15,736 nucleotides of DNA from Candidatus Roizmanbacteria bacterium (GTDB lineage Bacteria; Patescibacteriota; Microgenomatia; UBA1406; GWC2-37-13), in contig JAAXWV010000007.1 in the NCBI GenBank assembly GCA_013334845.1, positions 1 through 15,736 of the forward strand, in the 5' to 3' direction. The translations under genes and the position numbers were made by a program. A model generated the notes under the pieces. That model was given only the letters and a program-made list of their open reading frames with translations. It made no database searches and was not told where the DNA came from. Below are positions 7,870 through 14,902 of the stretch, piece after piece (positions within the stretch are counted from its first letter, which is position 1; every line of letters starts with the position of its first letter).

Positions 7870-8583
7870 TTAGATGAAGAGGTAGATACTCAGGTTGTAA
7901 AGAGCATGAATGAGAATAGGTAAAGCAAGATTCTTACGAACTAAAAATAATGCCGATACAATAAGACTAAAAATAATGTCAGTCAACATGACTCTCAGCA
8001 AAAGAATACCAGTCATCTTCGGAGAGGTAAGTAGAATAGGTAAATGGAGAAAAGTGAATAATATACTTGAAAACAATACTGCAGAAACCCTATTTTTGGA
8101 TTCTAAATAGAGTCGTTTCAATACAAATCCGCGTGACAGTATCTCCTCTGAGACACTTGTTGCCAAAGCGAGAATAGCAGCTCCCGAAACTGACATTACA
8201 CTGAAAGTCTGTGCACTCGAAGGCAAGGCCGAACCAACCTTTAACCAGTTTGCCAAAAAAGTTACCGCAAAAAAAACGACACCGAAACCAAATGCGGAAG
8301 CGATATCGAGAGGAATTCCCTTCAGTTTTAGGTCAATTGCTTTAAAAAAATTTTGTTTCTCAACTAGTGAAATATAGTAGTAAATAGGGATAAGGAAAAC
8401 GATCGGTTTCGCTACCAGTTCATCGAACCATAATGGAAGGGAAGTCTGGAAGGTTGCCCGATAAACACTCCAAACGATAAGTATTACTGCCCAGACATTG
8501 AGAGTTTTTTGAGTCGGTGAAACCGCTGATTTCATACTTGTCTTACTGTACACGTTTTCATAACCGGATTCAAGCAGAAACAC
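7870..8583 (-). CDS. CPBP family intramembrane metalloprotease homologue (CAAX protease/Abi type)
   Basis: A 237-residue protein with about seven hydrophobic segments. All three family motifs are present: E-E-x3-R at 146-151, F-x3-H at 176-180, and H-x3-N at 226-230. These residues form the active site of CPBP glutamic/metallo-type membrane proteases (Rce1 relatives, some of which serve as bacteriocin-immunity or abortive-infection proteins), so the enzyme looks intact. The start is GTG 8583: an AAGG lies 7 bases upstream at 8591-8594, a good ribosome site inside the end of the preceding gene. An ATG at residue 17 is a weaker alternative. It lies 3 bases after the Xre-type gene and is certainly co-transcribed with it, which suggests that regulator controls it. 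The substrate is unknown; roles from protein maturation to immunity are possible. Confidence 0.85.
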   Translation of the reverse strand: MFLLESGYENVYSKTSMKSAVSPTQKTLNVWAVILIVWSVYRATFQTSLPLWFDELVAKPIVFLIPIYYYISLVEKQNFFKAIDLKLKGIPLDIASAFGFGVVFFAVTFLANWLKVGSALPSSAQTFSVMSVSGAAILALATSVSEEILSRGFVLKRLYLESKNRVSAVLFSSILFTFLHLPILLTSPKMTGILLLRVMLTDIIFSLIVSALFLVRKNLALPILIHALYNLSIYLFI

Positions 8584-8586
8584 CGC

Positions 8587-8829
8587 TCACCCTTCATTTA
8601 CCAGCTCTTGCATCTTTACCTGCAGTTGAATTGCAATTTTATGAAGAACTTTAATCGTGGGATTTGCTTTGCCTTCCTCTATGCGGGCGAGGTATGTGCG
8701 ATCAATGTGTGATAAAAAAGCGAGACCCTCCTGGGAGATGTTTTTCTTTTTTCGAACAGACGAAATATTTTTTCCCATCCGTCGATAAAAAAAATTACCT
8801 TTCATAGTGTCGTAAACTTCAATATTCAT
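8587..8829 (-). CDS. Small Xre/Cro-C1 type helix-turn-helix regulator
   Basis: An 80-residue protein that is nearly all one HTH_3 (Cro/C1) domain. The five-helix domain spans about residues 18-78; the helix-turn-helix includes S-Q-E-x-L-A (32-37) and the recognition helix with R44-T-Y-L-A-R-I-E (44-51), followed by the typical G-K-x-N-P-T (53-58). These residues match the standard pattern closely, so DNA binding is very likely. No sensor or effector domain is present. ATG 8829 is the longest start; ATG 8805 or 8778 would also keep the whole domain, and the first 17 residues are not typical of the family, so the start is unsure. It ends in TGA 3 bases before the CPBP protease gene. It probably regulates this two-gene operon. 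Confidence 0.86.
   Translation of the reverse strand: MNIEVYDTMKGNFFYRRMGKNISSVRKKKNISQEGLAFLSHIDRTYLARIEEGKANPTIKVLHKIAIQLQVKMQELVNEG
8590..8595 (-). promoter_or_regulatory. Ribosome binding site for the CPBP gene
   Basis: On the minus strand GAAGGG lies inside the last codons of the Xre gene, with AAGG 7 bases before the GTG at 8583. It supports GTG as the start and is one of only two well-placed Shine-Dalgarno sites in the window. Confidence 0.55.
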
Positions 8830-8834
8830 TCCTA

Positions 8835-8863
8835 AGTCTAAACGACACCAAATCCAAACTCAA
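8835..8863 (-). promoter_or_regulatory. Candidate promoter of the Xre-CPBP unit
   Basis: On the minus strand TTGAGT (8858-8863) and TAGACT (8835-8840) are separated by 17 bases; each matches 4 of 6 consensus positions for a housekeeping sigma factor. The -10 box ends only 5 bases before ATG 8829, so an RNA starting there would be leaderless or would use a later ATG. The call rests on pattern only, in AT-rich DNA. Confidence 0.3.
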
Positions 8864-8900
8864 CAATTTTGATGTAAGAATTCAGTAAAAATAGAATTAA

Positions 8901-9989
8901 TTATTCCAGGAAGTCTTTTAACTTTCTAGCGCGAGTGGGATGTTTTAATTTACGGATAGCCTTCGCTTCAATTTGACGAATACGTTCACGGGTCACCTTA
9001 AATTCTTTCCCTACTTCTTCAAGTGTCTTTGGCTTTCCATCTTCCAAACCGAATCGCATGATAAGTACTTTGCGCTCACGAGGAGAGAGTGTTTCCAGCA
9101 CTTTTCCCAATGCGTCTTTCAACAGCTCCCGTGAAACCTTGTCGTACAAACTCGGCTGTGATTGGTCGGCCACGAACTGTTCAAGTGTAGCTTCTTTATC
9201 GTCACCTACCGGAGTGGAAAGTGATTTTGGCTGCTGAGAAATCTTCATAAGATTTTCTACTTCTTCTATCGATAATTCCATCTCTTTTGCAATTTCCTTT
9301 ACTGTTGGCTCTTCGCCAAGCTTTTGAGTAAGTCTTCGCTGTGTCTTATAGAACCGGTTAATCTGGTCTACCATATGTACTGGAATACGAATCGTGCGCG
9401 ACTGATCTGCAATGGCACGAGTAATCGCCTGTCTGATCCACCAGGTGGCATAGGTTGAGAATTTATATCCTCTTCGCCAATCATATTTTTCCACTCCACG
9501 GATAAGCCCTTTGTTTCCTTCCTGAATTAAATCAAGAAATGAGAGACGACGCCCAAGATATTTTTTCGCAATAGAAACAACTAGGCGAAGATTTGCTTTT
9601 ATCAGTTTATCTTTTGCATCATTGTTGCCTTTCTCATATTTCTTCGCCAATTCCACCTCTTCCTCAAATGTTAAAAGAGGAGTGCGCCCTATCTCTTTTA
9701 AATATTTCTTAATCGGGTCGAGAGACTCGCCATGTTTAAAGCTTACTAACTGCTCTATCTCTTTTTCAATTTCCTCCGCTGATTTATTTGCATCGCTTTC
9801 TTCGCGGGTTGAAATAGTTTCAAAGATATCGATTCCTTTTTGGAATGCAGCATCAAAAAACTCATCTATCTCTTCTATATGTTTCTCAGGTTCAGCATAA
9901 ACAACCAGAATATCGTCCTGTACCAAAAATCCATCTTCCTCTCCTTGTTTGAGAAGCTCTTTGTAACTTTTCGGGGTTTTGTGTTTCAT
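8901..9989 (-). CDS. rpoD: RNA polymerase primary sigma factor RpoD (sigma-70)
   Basis: A 362-residue group 1 sigma factor that directs RNA polymerase to housekeeping promoters. Visible in order: a short region 1.1 (about 1-60), an acidic linker, region 1.2 (about 90-125), region 2 (about 128-198) with L-I-Q-E-G-N (154-159) and the -10 reading and melting segment F-S-T-Y-A-T-W-W-I-R-Q-A (177-188), region 3 (about 205-285), and region 4 (about 290-352) with the region 4.2 helix-turn-helix from T-L-E-E-V-G (322-327) to R-E-R-I-R-Q-I-E (334-341) that reads the -35 box. It is shorter than the E. coli protein because the large non-conserved insert is absent, as in many bacteria. It begins 9 bases after dnaG on the same strand. 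A GGAG lies only 1 base before the ATG, too close to be a usual ribosome site. Confidence 0.97.
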   Translation of the reverse strand: MKHKTPKSYKELLKQGEEDGFLVQDDILVVYAEPEKHIEEIDEFFDAAFQKGIDIFETISTREESDANKSAEEIEKEIEQLVSFKHGESLDPIKKYLKEIGRTPLLTFEEEVELAKKYEKGNNDAKDKLIKANLRLVVSIAKKYLGRRLSFLDLIQEGNKGLIRGVEKYDWRRGYKFSTYATWWIRQAITRAIADQSRTIRIPVHMVDQINRFYKTQRRLTQKLGEEPTVKEIAKEMELSIEEVENLMKISQQPKSLSTPVGDDKEATLEQFVADQSQPSLYDKVSRELLKDALGKVLETLSPRERKVLIMRFGLEDGKPKTLEEVGKEFKVTRERIRQIEAKAIRKLKHPTRARKLKDFLE

Positions 9990-9998
9990 ACTCCAATT

Positions 9999-11765
9999 TT
10001 ACACTGAAATGAGCGTTTTTTCTACTACTTTACGTGCGTTAGTAAGTCGCACCAGCTCAGCATCTTTTTGATCACTGCTATTAGGGCTCTCCTGAAGCTC
10101 AGAAATCTGCTTTTTTATCAGGCTCATTTTAAGTTGGTATAGGTCTTTCTGAAGCTGCAAATCATCTATATCAACCTCATCGAGTGGATACAGATAGAGC
10201 TCATCATAAACAGCTTTCAATTCTGCGGGTAACGACATAGTGAACTCTGATTCATCGTAGAGCGCATGATTGGCACGGTAGTCAAGCATTGATTGTATAA
10301 GCTTTCTATATGAAATCTGAGTCATATCTTTCAACTCAATGATTTTTGAAAACGCATCTAATGTCTTGTAGGGATTTTCCTGTTGAAATATCCTACTCAT
10401 CACGTACAGCTCCTGTATACTATCTTTCGTTTTATTCACTTCACTGCTAGGAGACCTGTGGATAAAGGGTTTTGCTTTGGCCTTTTTCCGCTCCTGCCTG
10501 ATAGTATAAAGGACACTGTCCTCACTTACTCCCAAGAGGGCTGAAAGTTTTTTAATGTAATGTGATTGAATAATAGGATTTCGGATGCGCGAAATATAAG
10601 GAAGTACTTCTTCTCCAATCTTTTTTTTGCCGTAAGCATCGTCAAGAGAATACTTTTTTTGTGCAGAGTTAAAAATGAAATCATAGATCGGCAACGGGTG
10701 AGCAACAGATTTTTTAAATTCCAATGTATTGGTCCGGACTGATTCATCGGGATCTTTACCGTTCTGAAACTGAATCACATGGATGTCAAAATCCATAAAC
10801 TCAGCTTCCTGAATACCACGCTTAATTGCTTCGTCGCCCGCAGAGTCGGCATCGAGAGCCAGAGCAATGTTATTAGTAAAACGCTTAATCAGTTGCAGCT
10901 GTTCTTTTGTGACAGCAGATCCTTTTATTGACACGATGTTGCTGATGCCGTGCTGGAACGGCATAATCATGTCAAACTCACCTTCAACTAAAATGGCCAT
11001 ATTCTCATTGCGGATAGATTCCTTAGCAAGCTGGATACCAAACAAACTTTCTCGTTTATGATAAAGAGCTGTTTCAGGAGTGTTGACATATTTTGCCGAC
11101 TGGTCGCCCTTATCTAAGATTCGTCCGGAAAACCCTATCACAACACCCCTAAGATCGCGTATCGGAAACATGAGCCTTCCCCGAAATCGATCATAATACC
11201 TGCCCTGGTCATTGTGCACCAACACACCAGCTTCGACCATTTCCACTTCGGTAAAATTTTTCTTTTTCAAAAATTTGAGAAGTGAGTCCCAAGAATCTAC
11301 CGAGTATCCCAATTGAAATGTAGAGATGATTTTGTCATTGATGCCACGACCTCGTAAATATTCCAATGCTTTTGCTCCGTAAGGTGTCTTTTGGAGAATA
11401 TATTCAAAATATTGAGCGCTCAGAGTGTTTATCTGAGCAATACGATCCTTTATATCAAGCCCCTTGTCCTGTGGGGCCAATCGATCACTACTGATACCGG
11501 CTCGTTCGGCAAGCTCTTTTAATGCTTCAAAAAATGTGCAATTCCCCCACTTCATCGCGAATTTAATGATGTCACCTCCATCGCCACAGGCTCCAAAACA
11601 ATGCCATATTTGCCTTTCAGGCGACACGACAAATGAAGCACTTTTCTCGTGGTGAAATGGACAGTTGGCTTTATAATTCCGGCCAGCCTTTTTCAGAGAG
11701 ATAAAACTTCCAATATACTGAACAATATCCAGATTCTTTTTAATGTCATCAATTACATCGTTCAT
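9999..11765 (-). CDS. dnaG: DNA primase DnaG
   Basis: A 588-residue primase that makes the RNA primers for replication. The N-terminal zinc domain has C35, H38, C56 and C60. The usual C-x2-C second half is C-x3-C here (C-F-G-A-C), a one-residue insertion. The RNA polymerase core includes Y-D-R-F-R-G-R (191-197) and G-F-S-G-R (211-215). The Toprim domain (about 257-335) has its catalytic E261 in V-E-G-E and metal-binding D305-A-D307, then G-K-D-P-D-E (336-341). The C-terminal 150 residues are divergent and should form the helicase-binding domain. ATG 11765 gives the normal family N-terminus. rpoD follows 9 bases later, as in the classical macromolecular synthesis operon, but no rpsU lies upstream; a divergent gene does. 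No Shine-Dalgarno is visible. Confidence 0.97.
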   Translation of the reverse strand: MNDVIDDIKKNLDIVQYIGSFISLKKAGRNYKANCPFHHEKSASFVVSPERQIWHCFGACGDGGDIIKFAMKWGNCTFFEALKELAERAGISSDRLAPQDKGLDIKDRIAQINTLSAQYFEYILQKTPYGAKALEYLRGRGINDKIISTFQLGYSVDSWDSLLKFLKKKNFTEVEMVEAGVLVHNDQGRYYDRFRGRLMFPIRDLRGVVIGFSGRILDKGDQSAKYVNTPETALYHKRESLFGIQLAKESIRNENMAILVEGEFDMIMPFQHGISNIVSIKGSAVTKEQLQLIKRFTNNIALALDADSAGDEAIKRGIQEAEFMDFDIHVIQFQNGKDPDESVRTNTLEFKKSVAHPLPIYDFIFNSAQKKYSLDDAYGKKKIGEEVLPYISRIRNPIIQSHYIKKLSALLGVSEDSVLYTIRQERKKAKAKPFIHRSPSSEVNKTKDSIQELYVMSRIFQQENPYKTLDAFSKIIELKDMTQISYRKLIQSMLDYRANHALYDESEFTMSLPAELKAVYDELYLYPLDEVDIDDLQLQKDLYQLKMSLIKKQISELQESPNSSDQKDAELVRLTNARKVVEKTLISV

Positions 11766-11774
11766 GCTGAGACC

Positions 11775-11803
11775 ATTTTAGCAGTCCAGCTATCAATTTT
11801 CCA
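11775..11803 (-). promoter_or_regulatory. Candidate dnaG-rpoD promoter
   Basis: On the minus strand TGGAAA (11798-11803) and TAAAAT (11775-11780) are 17 bases apart, with 4 of 6 and 5 of 6 consensus matches. The -10 box ends 9 bases before the dnaG ATG, which leaves almost no leader. The site lies in the roughly 90-base divergent region shared with the PilM-like gene. Confidence 0.4.
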
Positions 11804-11820
11804 TCTTCCCACTGTTGTCC

Positions 11821-11850
11821 TTGCTTTATTTTTGGGTTTACTATTATAAT
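11821..11850 (+). promoter_or_regulatory. Candidate promoter of the PilM-like gene
   Basis: TTGCTT (11821-11826, 3 of 6 matches) and a perfect TATAAT (11845-11850) are separated by 18 bases. The -10 box overlaps the ATG at 11849, so that start and the one at 11852 could not be transcribed from here. The expected RNA start falls at or next to ATG 11858, which is therefore preferred as the start codon. Confidence 0.45.
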
Positions 11851-11857
11851 GATGGTA

Positions 11858-13312
11858 ATGCTGTATCTCTTTATTACCAGAAACCGAATCAAACTCCTTT
11901 CAGTCAAAAAAAACCTCATGGGACAGTATGAAAATGCCTTCTTTGAAAAAACCCTCCAGGTAGAGCTTTTGGAAAACGGCACCGTAGCTAATATAGATCT
12001 GGTTGCATCTGCTATTAAAGAAGCAGTTAACGCCGTTCCCCCATCCAAGGATAAAGAAGTTACCTTGATTCTTCCTCATGAATCGTTCAAATTTGTTCGA
12101 GCCGAAGTTCCTCCTGATATTGCACCGTCTGCCATGAATTCTTTTATTAAAGACAAAGCACGTTCCCAGCTCGGTATCGATATGGACAATGCTTATTTTG
12201 ATTCACTTATTCAAGATGGTGCACAACAGAAGGAAGTTCTCTTATTTGCTCTTATACCCGATGCGGTGCAAAAGTGCAAAGAAGCCACTCACCTTTTAGG
12301 GCTTCAGATCGTGAATATCATCCCTGAATCGCTTTGCTATTTTAAGTTATTTGAGAAGACACTCCGCAAGGATAAAAAAGAACTCATTCTCTATGTAAAT
12401 TATGAGAATGAAGAGGCGACCGGCTACCTATATGATTCATTTGGTCCGATGGAAAAAGTGAATTGGTTTGCCGGTAAAGTGAACACCACTCAACTGGAGT
12501 CGATTTTGAAAGAAAAAGCCGATGAGTTTGAGGGAGCAAATAAAAAATTACATCGCCTTATTATCTCAGGCGAGGCATCGGATTCGATTCGTCAGGATAC
12601 TTTTACCAAAACAGTCGGCATCTGGACAAATCCATTAAAGCGGATTATTCCCCAGTTTTATCAGGATTACCTAAAACTTTTCATCCTGCCGGCTACACAA
12701 ACCTTACCGCTCCTCAGCTACGATGCGTGTCTCGGTGGTTTTCTATTTACGCTGGAAAACCGTCAATTTTCTCTTTTCAAACGAAAATCTGTCAGCTTCA
12801 ACCCAACTAAAAAATTTAGTGCCCCTCATATCAAGCTTCCACTCAAAGAAATTGCACTTTTTGCTTCTTCCTTTGTTTTATCTTTCTTACTTTTTATATT
12901 GGTAGCAAATCTTAATAAAGGAGCGGGAATTTTACCAAAAAATCTCATTTCACTTAACAAACCTACACCTACCGTCGCACCATCACCCATTCCAAGCCCA
13001 ACTCCTTCACCGATGCCCACTATCACCAGATCAGATATCCGGATAAAAGTAGAAAACGGTTCGGGAACTGCCGGTAAGGCAGGAGTTGTCCGTGACTTTT
13101 TAAAAAGTAAGGGATATGAACAGATTCTGACTGCGAACGCGGATAATTTCGATTACAGCACTACCGTGATTCAAATCAAAAAATCTAAACAAGCTGATTT
13201 GGCTGCTATTAAAGATGATCTGAGTCCTAATGTAAGTACTCCAAAAGTAGAAGACCTGCCGGAATCCCAATCTGCCGATGTGGTAATCATCGTAGGTGCC
13301 GATTACAAGTAA
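11858..13312 (+). CDS. Membrane protein with degenerate PilM-like domain and C-terminal LytR_C domain
   Basis: A 484-residue protein from ATG 11858 (in-frame ATGs at 11849 and 11852 would add three or two residues but overlap a perfect -10 box). Residues 1 to about 310 follow the order of PilM-type actin-like proteins: an opening strand F-I-T-R-N-R-I-K-L, a middle V-T-L-I-L-P-H-E segment with L-G-L-Q-I-V-N-I-I-P-E later, and an N-P-L-K block near the end. The glycine-rich phosphate loops expected in such ATPases are not seen, so nucleotide binding is doubtful. A single membrane helix lies at about 332-351, then a Pro/Thr/Ser-rich spacer (about 368-391), then a LytR_C domain (about 393-484) starting near V-E-N-G-S-G and containing N-A-D-N-F-D-Y. 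The LytR_C part should be outside the cell. An envelope or pilus-related scaffold role is plausible; the function is not established. Confidence 0.72.
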   Translation: MLYLFITRNRIKLLSVKKNLMGQYENAFFEKTLQVELLENGTVANIDLVASAIKEAVNAVPPSKDKEVTLILPHESFKFVRAEVPPDIAPSAMNSFIKDKARSQLGIDMDNAYFDSLIQDGAQQKEVLLFALIPDAVQKCKEATHLLGLQIVNIIPESLCYFKLFEKTLRKDKKELILYVNYENEEATGYLYDSFGPMEKVNWFAGKVNTTQLESILKEKADEFEGANKKLHRLIISGEASDSIRQDTFTKTVGIWTNPLKRIIPQFYQDYLKLFILPATQTLPLLSYDACLGGFLFTLENRQFSLFKRKSVSFNPTKKFSAPHIKLPLKEIALFASSFVLSFLLFILVANLNKGAGILPKNLISLNKPTPTVAPSPIPSPTPSPMPTITRSDIRIKVENGSGTAGKAGVVRDFLKSKGYEQILTANADNFDYSTTVIQIKKSKQADLAAIKDDLSPNVSTPKVEDLPESQSADVVIIVGADYK

Positions 13313-13381
13313 ATAGGCCCATTTTTCTTCCTCAATGAGGTAAAATATACCCTAATAGGACTATTAAACGACACAATTTAT

Positions 13382-14389
13382 ATGGAAAACAAAAAAGAAG
13401 AGCTTGAAGGAAAGCTAAGCAATATTATCGCCAAGATGAATCCTGAGGCAAAAAAAGAAGAAGTAAAACAACTGGAGGCACTTACTTACTCCCCGGATTT
13501 CTGGGCCGACACACAAAAGTCATCCGAAACAATGAAAAAGATCAATCAGCTGAAAAAGGAGATTGATGAGATTGAGATGATGCAATTACTCTTAGAGGAA
13601 AATGAAATAGAAGAAGCAGAAAAGCTTATTAACAGGTATGATATCCTCCTCTTTCTCTCCGGTCCCCATGATAGAGGAGATGCTATCTTCTCAATTCATG
13701 CAGGACAAGGCGGCACTGAGGCCATGGACTGGTCAGCAATGCTTCACCGCATGTATACCCGTTACTTTGAAAAAAAAGGCTGGCAATACGATGAGGTTGA
13801 TATGGTTCCCGGAGAAGAAGCAGGAATAAAAAGTATCGTCATAAATGTCCATGGACCATTCGCTTACGGACTTCTCAAGAGCGAAGCTGGTGTACACCGG
13901 CTTGTCCGACAATCACCATTCAATGCGGACGGACTCCGCCAAACCTCGTTTGCACTCGTTGAAGTGCTTCCTATCATTGAAGACCAGCAAATCATCATAA
14001 AAGATGAAGATCTTGACTGGCAGTTCTATCGCGCAGGAGGTCATGGCGGTCAAAATGTAAACAAAGTGGCAACAGCCGTTCGACTCACCCATGTTCCCAC
14101 GGGGATCGTTGTCTCGTGCCAGACTGAGCGATATCAGGGACAAAACCGGGAAAATGCCCTCAAGCTTCTCCGTTCAAAACTCTGGCTTGCAGAGGAAGAA
14201 CGCAAACTGAACGCAATGGATTCGTTTAAAACAGACAAGATTGCTTCTTGGGGAAAACAGATTCGCTCATACGTGTTACACCCTTATAAACTTATCAAGG
14301 ATCTCCGCACTGATTACGAAGAAACTCGAGTCGATCGAGTGCTCGATGGCGAGCTTGATAGCTTTATTGAAGCCTATCTAAAACGGTAA
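13382..14389 (+). CDS. prfB: Peptide chain release factor 2
   Basis: A 335-residue class I release factor that ends translation at UGA and UAA. The N-terminal helical domain (about 1-95) is followed by the conserved A-G-Q-G-G-T-E-A (107-114), the stop-codon reading tripeptide S-P-F at 178-180 that marks RF2 rather than RF1, and the catalytic G-G-Q at 222-224 in G-G-H-G-G-Q-N-V-N-K, which triggers peptide release in the ribosome. It is about 30 residues shorter than E. coli RF2, mostly in the helical domain. The usual in-frame TGA with its +1 frameshift signal near codon 25 is absent: the frame is continuous from ATG. No Shine-Dalgarno is visible. An ATG start 69 bases after the previous stop and 48 bases before the next gene leaves room for its own promoter, but I see no convincing one. 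Confidence 0.96.
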   Translation: MENKKEELEGKLSNIIAKMNPEAKKEEVKQLEALTYSPDFWADTQKSSETMKKINQLKKEIDEIEMMQLLLEENEIEEAEKLINRYDILLFLSGPHDRGDAIFSIHAGQGGTEAMDWSAMLHRMYTRYFEKKGWQYDEVDMVPGEEAGIKSIVINVHGPFAYGLLKSEAGVHRLVRQSPFNADGLRQTSFALVEVLPIIEDQQIIIKDEDLDWQFYRAGGHGGQNVNKVATAVRLTHVPTGIVVSCQTERYQGQNRENALKLLRSKLWLAEEERKLNAMDSFKTDKIASWGKQIRSYVLHPYKLIKDLRTDYEETRVDRVLDGELDSFIEAYLKR

Positions 14390-14399
14390 GAGAAACGGG

Positions 14400-14428
14400 T
14401 TGTTTTTTTATTTCATCCCTGCTATTCT
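14400..14428 (+). promoter_or_regulatory. Candidate promoter of the small OB-like protein gene and ftsEX
   Basis: TTGTTT (14400-14405, 3 of 6) and TATTCT (14423-14428, 4 of 6) are spaced by 17 bases. The -10 box ends 9 bases before ATG 14438, so the RNA would be nearly leaderless. The T-run at 14402-14409 makes the -35 match easy to get by chance. Confidence 0.3.
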
Positions 14429-14437
14429 GTTTACTGT

Positions 14438-14887
14438 ATGGATACAAATAACACAGTAATTCACGGCTTCGACACAAAATCAACTGAGAATAACTTTCCT
14501 TTTCCACTCGTCTTGGTTATCGTTGTAGCCGCTATCATAATCGGAGGTCTCACAGGTGTATTTATCAAAACACTATCTCATAAAACTGATGATGTTGCTC
14601 AAACAGTAACCGGCCAAAAAATTAACACGGCTAAAACCGCTGGTATAGCCGATAAAAAAACATTTAAAGACAAAGCAGAAGGCACTCTCCGCGAGGGAGG
14701 CATTGACGGAGAAGGAACGTTCCATTTAGAGCGCCCCGGAGGCGACTCTCAGAATGTATACCTTACCTCATCTACTGTCGACCTGTCTAACTATATCGGG
14801 AAAAAAGTTCGAGTCTGGGGAGCTACTTTCAATGGACAAAAGGCAGGATGGCTTATGGATGTTGGACTGGTCGAAGTACTTCAGTAA
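14438..14887 (+). CDS. Small membrane-anchored protein with probable OB-like C-terminal domain, unknown function
   Basis: A 149-residue protein that I cannot assign to a named family. Residues 1-22 are polar and probably cytoplasmic, 23-44 form one strong membrane helix rich in Val, Ile and Gly, and 46-80 are a Lys/Thr-rich linker. The C-terminal part (81-149) opens with E-G-T-L-R-E-G-G, then G-E-G-T-F-H-L-E-R-P, V-Y-L-T-S-S, and alternating hydrophobic strands with G-K-K-V-R-V-W-G (121-128) and G-W-L-M-D-V-G (137-143). That pattern, especially the G-K-x-V-x-V-x-G strand, resembles an OB-type beta barrel. The topology puts this domain outside the membrane. It lies 15 bases upstream of ftsE and may act with the division or envelope machinery, but that rests on position alone. 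Confidence 0.7.
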   Translation: MDTNNTVIHGFDTKSTENNFPFPLVLVIVVAAIIIGGLTGVFIKTLSHKTDDVAQTVTGQKINTAKTAGIADKKTFKDKAEGTLREGGIDGEGTFHLERPGGDSQNVYLTSSTVDLSNYIGKKVRVWGATFNGQKAGWLMDVGLVEVLQ

Positions 14888-14902
14888 TTTAGCCTAAGTC
14901 TC

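Noticed and set aside
11749..12048. A 99-residue open frame on the minus strand upstream of dnaG
   Set aside because: It overlaps the well-supported PilM-like gene and the start of dnaG, has no recognisable domain and is best explained as a shadow frame.
13330..13340. CCTCA-A-TGAGG as a terminator of the PilM-like gene
   Set aside because: The stem is at most four pairs with a three-base loop and no T-run follows; the downstream bases are A-rich.
13313..13381. Hidden upstream exon-like start and frameshift site for prfB
   Set aside because: No CTTTGA-type slippery stop is present, and the N-terminus already aligns with the family from about residue 7.
14402..14412. T-run after prfB as an intrinsic terminator
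   Set aside because: No stable GC-rich stem precedes it; the best pairing I can draw is about three base pairs.
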